From: an uncultured Clostridia bacterium
GTDB taxonomy: Bacteria > Bacillota > Clostridia > Lachnospirales > Lachnospiraceae
NCBI GenBank assembly: GCA_947304065.1
Contig: CAMZAI010000150.1
Location: forward strand, 1-6,672
DNA: 6,672 bases
Reading direction: 5' to 3'
Translations under genes and position numbers: made by a program
The notes under the pieces: generated by a model
What the model was told of the DNA's origin: nothing
Database searches by the model: none
The model's input: only the letters and a program-made list of their open reading frames with translations
In this document: positions 5,228 to 6,672 of the stretch, in pieces
Position numbering within the stretch: the first letter of the stretch is position 1
Layout of the letters: each line of letters starts with the position of its first letter

Positions 5228-6672
5228 TCTTCCACCTCCTCTGCCATCTTGAGCGCCTTCACAACAGCTGCCGCTTTGTTCATGCACTCGGTGAATTCCT
5301 TCTCCGGAACAGAGTCTGCAACGATCCCTGCGCCGCTTCTTACATAAACTCTGCTTCTTTTCTTATAAGCGATTCTTATGGCAATGCATGTGTCCAGATT
5401 GCCCGTAAAGTCGATATATCCTATAGCTCCGCCGTAAATACCGCGTTTATCGTCCTCAAGATCGTTTATGAGCTGGCAGGCTCTGATCTTGGGCGCGCCC
5501 GATAAGGTTCCGGCAGGAAGGATCGCGTTGATCGCGTCGAGCGCGTCCTTATCTTCCCTGATCACGCCCCTTACGGTCGATCCGATGTGCATTACATGTG
5601 AGTATCGCTGTATGGTATGGAACTGTTCGACCTCTACGGTCCCGAAGCGGCTTATCCTTCCGATATCGTTTCTGCCCAGGTCCACGAGCATGTTGTGCTC
5701 GGCAAGCTCTTTCTCGTCCGCCAAAAGCTCTTCCTCGAGGGCCTTATCCTCTTCGGGCGTCTTCCCCCTCGGCCTCGTTCCGGCCAGCGGGAAGGTATGC
5801 AGCACGCCGTTCTCGAGCTTTACGAGTGTCTCGGGCGAAGCGCCGGCCACTTCCATGTCGTCTCCCGAGAAATAGAACATATACGGGGAAGGATTGATCG
5901 TTCGCAGTATCCTGTAGGTATCGAACAGGCTTCCTTCGTAATCCGCCCCGATCCTGTTGGAAAGCACGATCTGGAATATGTCGCCTTCAAAGATATGTCT
6001 CTTTGCTCTCTCCACCATCTCACAGTAGCGTTCTTTCTCAAATAAAGGCTTTAATTCGCCCTTTAAGCGGCCTTTGGGTATATCTGCAGGCTTTCCGTTA
6101 AGAACGAGCTCTTTCATCTGTTTAAGCTCGATCTCGGCTCTGTTATACTCGGTCTCAATGTTCTCGAGCGAGACGTTTATGATCAGGATCATCTTCTTTT
6201 TGACATTGTCAAAAGCGATGACTCTGTCGAACAGCATCAGATCGGTGTCCCTGAAACCTTCCGTATCGGCCGCATTCAGCTTCAAAGTTGGCTCGGCGTA
6301 TTTCAGGTAGTCATATGAGAAATATCCCACGAGACCGCCCGTAAACGGCGGAAGGCCTTCAAGCTTCGGGCTCCTGTGCTCGTTCAGGACCTGCCTGATG
6401 TACTTGTTCGGATCGCGGGTCTCGATCGTGATATTCCCGATCCTCATGACCCCGTCCGAGCAGGTGATGCAGAGCTTCGGATTATAGCCCAGGAAGGTGT
6501 AGCGTCCCCAGTTCTCGTTGTCCGACGCGCTCTCGAGCATGTAGCAGTGCGAGGACACGTTCTTTAAGATCTTGAGCACCTCGACCGGCGTCTTGACATC
6601 GGAAAGGAGTTCGATGCTGAGCGGCAGGATGTCGTAACGCGGATCGGCCGCGTATTTTTTGGCTTCCTCAAA
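5224..6672 (-). CDS. trpE: Anthranilate synthase component I, 5' end outside the window
   Basis: This subunit converts chorismate and ammonia (from TrpG) to anthranilate and pyruvate, the committed step of the pathway. The frame is open to the window edge, giving 482 visible residues beginning FEEAKKYAADPRYDILPLSI, so probably only about ten are missing. Numbering from the first visible residue, the N-terminal domain carries LES at 46-48 and WGRYTFLG at 55-62. The chorismate-binding domain runs from about 205 to the end. It shows NPSPYMF at 260-266, AGASPE at 276-281, EHNMLVDLGRND at 325-336, GTLSGAPK at 388-395 and GAGIVADSVPEKEF at 447-460. LES and NPSPYMF are the tryptophan feedback-site segments of the family, so inhibition by tryptophan is expected. 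They also favour TrpE over PabB, as does the operon context. A GTG at 6577-6579 is internal, because the conserved region continues upstream of it. Confidence 0.96.
   Translation of the reverse strand, partial: FEEAKKYAADPRYDILPLSIELLSDVKTPVEVLKILKNVSSHCYMLESASDNENWGRYTFLGYNPKLCITCSDGVMRIGNITIETRDPNKYIRQVLNEHRSPKLEGLPPFTGGLVGYFSYDYLKYAEPTLKLNAADTEGFRDTDLMLFDRVIAFDNVKKKMILIINVSLENIETEYNRAEIELKQMKELVLNGKPADIPKGRLKGELKPLFEKERYCEMVERAKRHIFEGDIFQIVLSNRIGADYEGSLFDTYRILRTINPSPYMFYFSGDDMEVAGASPETLVKLENGVLHTFPLAGTRPRGKTPEEDKALEEELLADEKELAEHNMLVDLGRNDIGRISRFGTVEVEQFHTIQRYSHVMHIGSTVRGVIREDKDALDAINAILPAGTLSGAPKIRACQLINDLEDDKRGIYGGAIGYIDFTGNLDTCIAIRIAYKKRSRVYVRSGAGIVADSVPEKEFTECMNKAAAVVKALKMAEEVEE
5234..5240 (-). 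promoter_or_regulatory. Strong trpG ribosome binding site inside trpE
   Basis: The minus strand reads AGGAGGT, a near-perfect Shine-Dalgarno sequence, 6 nt before the GTG at 5227. It lies in the last codons of trpE, where it encodes part of the acidic tail EEVEE. It decides the trpG start and offsets the weaker GTG codon. Confidence 0.85.

Noticed and set aside
5228..5287. Upstream extension of trpG by 20 codons
   Set aside because: The extra residues are trpE read in another frame; the GTG at 5227 has an ideal ribosome site and gives the conserved N-terminus.
6577..6579. GTG as the start of trpE
   Set aside because: The frame continues upstream to the window edge with residues typical of the TrpE N-terminus, so this codon is an internal valine.
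6593..6598. TTGACA on the plus strand within trpE
   Set aside because: No -10 follows at the right distance, and no plus-strand gene lies downstream.

Overview
The window holds one tryptophan biosynthesis operon, transcribed entirely on the minus strand, so transcription runs from high to low coordinates. In transcription order it is trpE (5' end cut by the window edge), trpG, trpD, a fused trpCF, trpB and trpA, followed by a strong hairpin that looks like the operon terminator. Together the genes cover every step from chorismate to tryptophan. TrpE and TrpG make anthranilate, TrpD adds the phosphoribosyl group, TrpCF isomerises the product and closes it to indole-3-glycerol phosphate, and TrpA and TrpB form tryptophan synthase.

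The genes are tightly packed. trpE and trpG overlap by 4 nt (GTGA), trpD and trpCF by 4 nt (ATGA), and trpB and trpA by 8 nt. Only two gaps exist: 40 nt between trpG and trpD, and 145 nt between trpCF and trpB. The larger gap is AT-rich and contains an exact 15-nt direct repeat, an inverted partial copy of it and a small palindrome. It is the least explained stretch in the window. The promoter and any leader or attenuator of the operon lie upstream of trpE, outside the window.

The proteins look like those of a low-to-mid GC Firmicute, probably Clostridia and perhaps Lachnospiraceae. This is inferred from the trpEGDCFBA order, AGGAGG-type ribosome sites, and TrpA signatures (TAEGPVIQ, SSLGVTG) that I associate with that group. 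Base composition is roughly half GC. The taxonomic call is inference only.

I see no mobile gene, RNA gene, CRISPR array or undescribed system. The points worth a second look are the repeat-bearing trpF-trpB gap, the terminator hairpin whose arms resemble abutted insertion-sequence ends, the TrpC-TrpF fusion, and a Glu in place of the usual catalytic Asp of TrpA.
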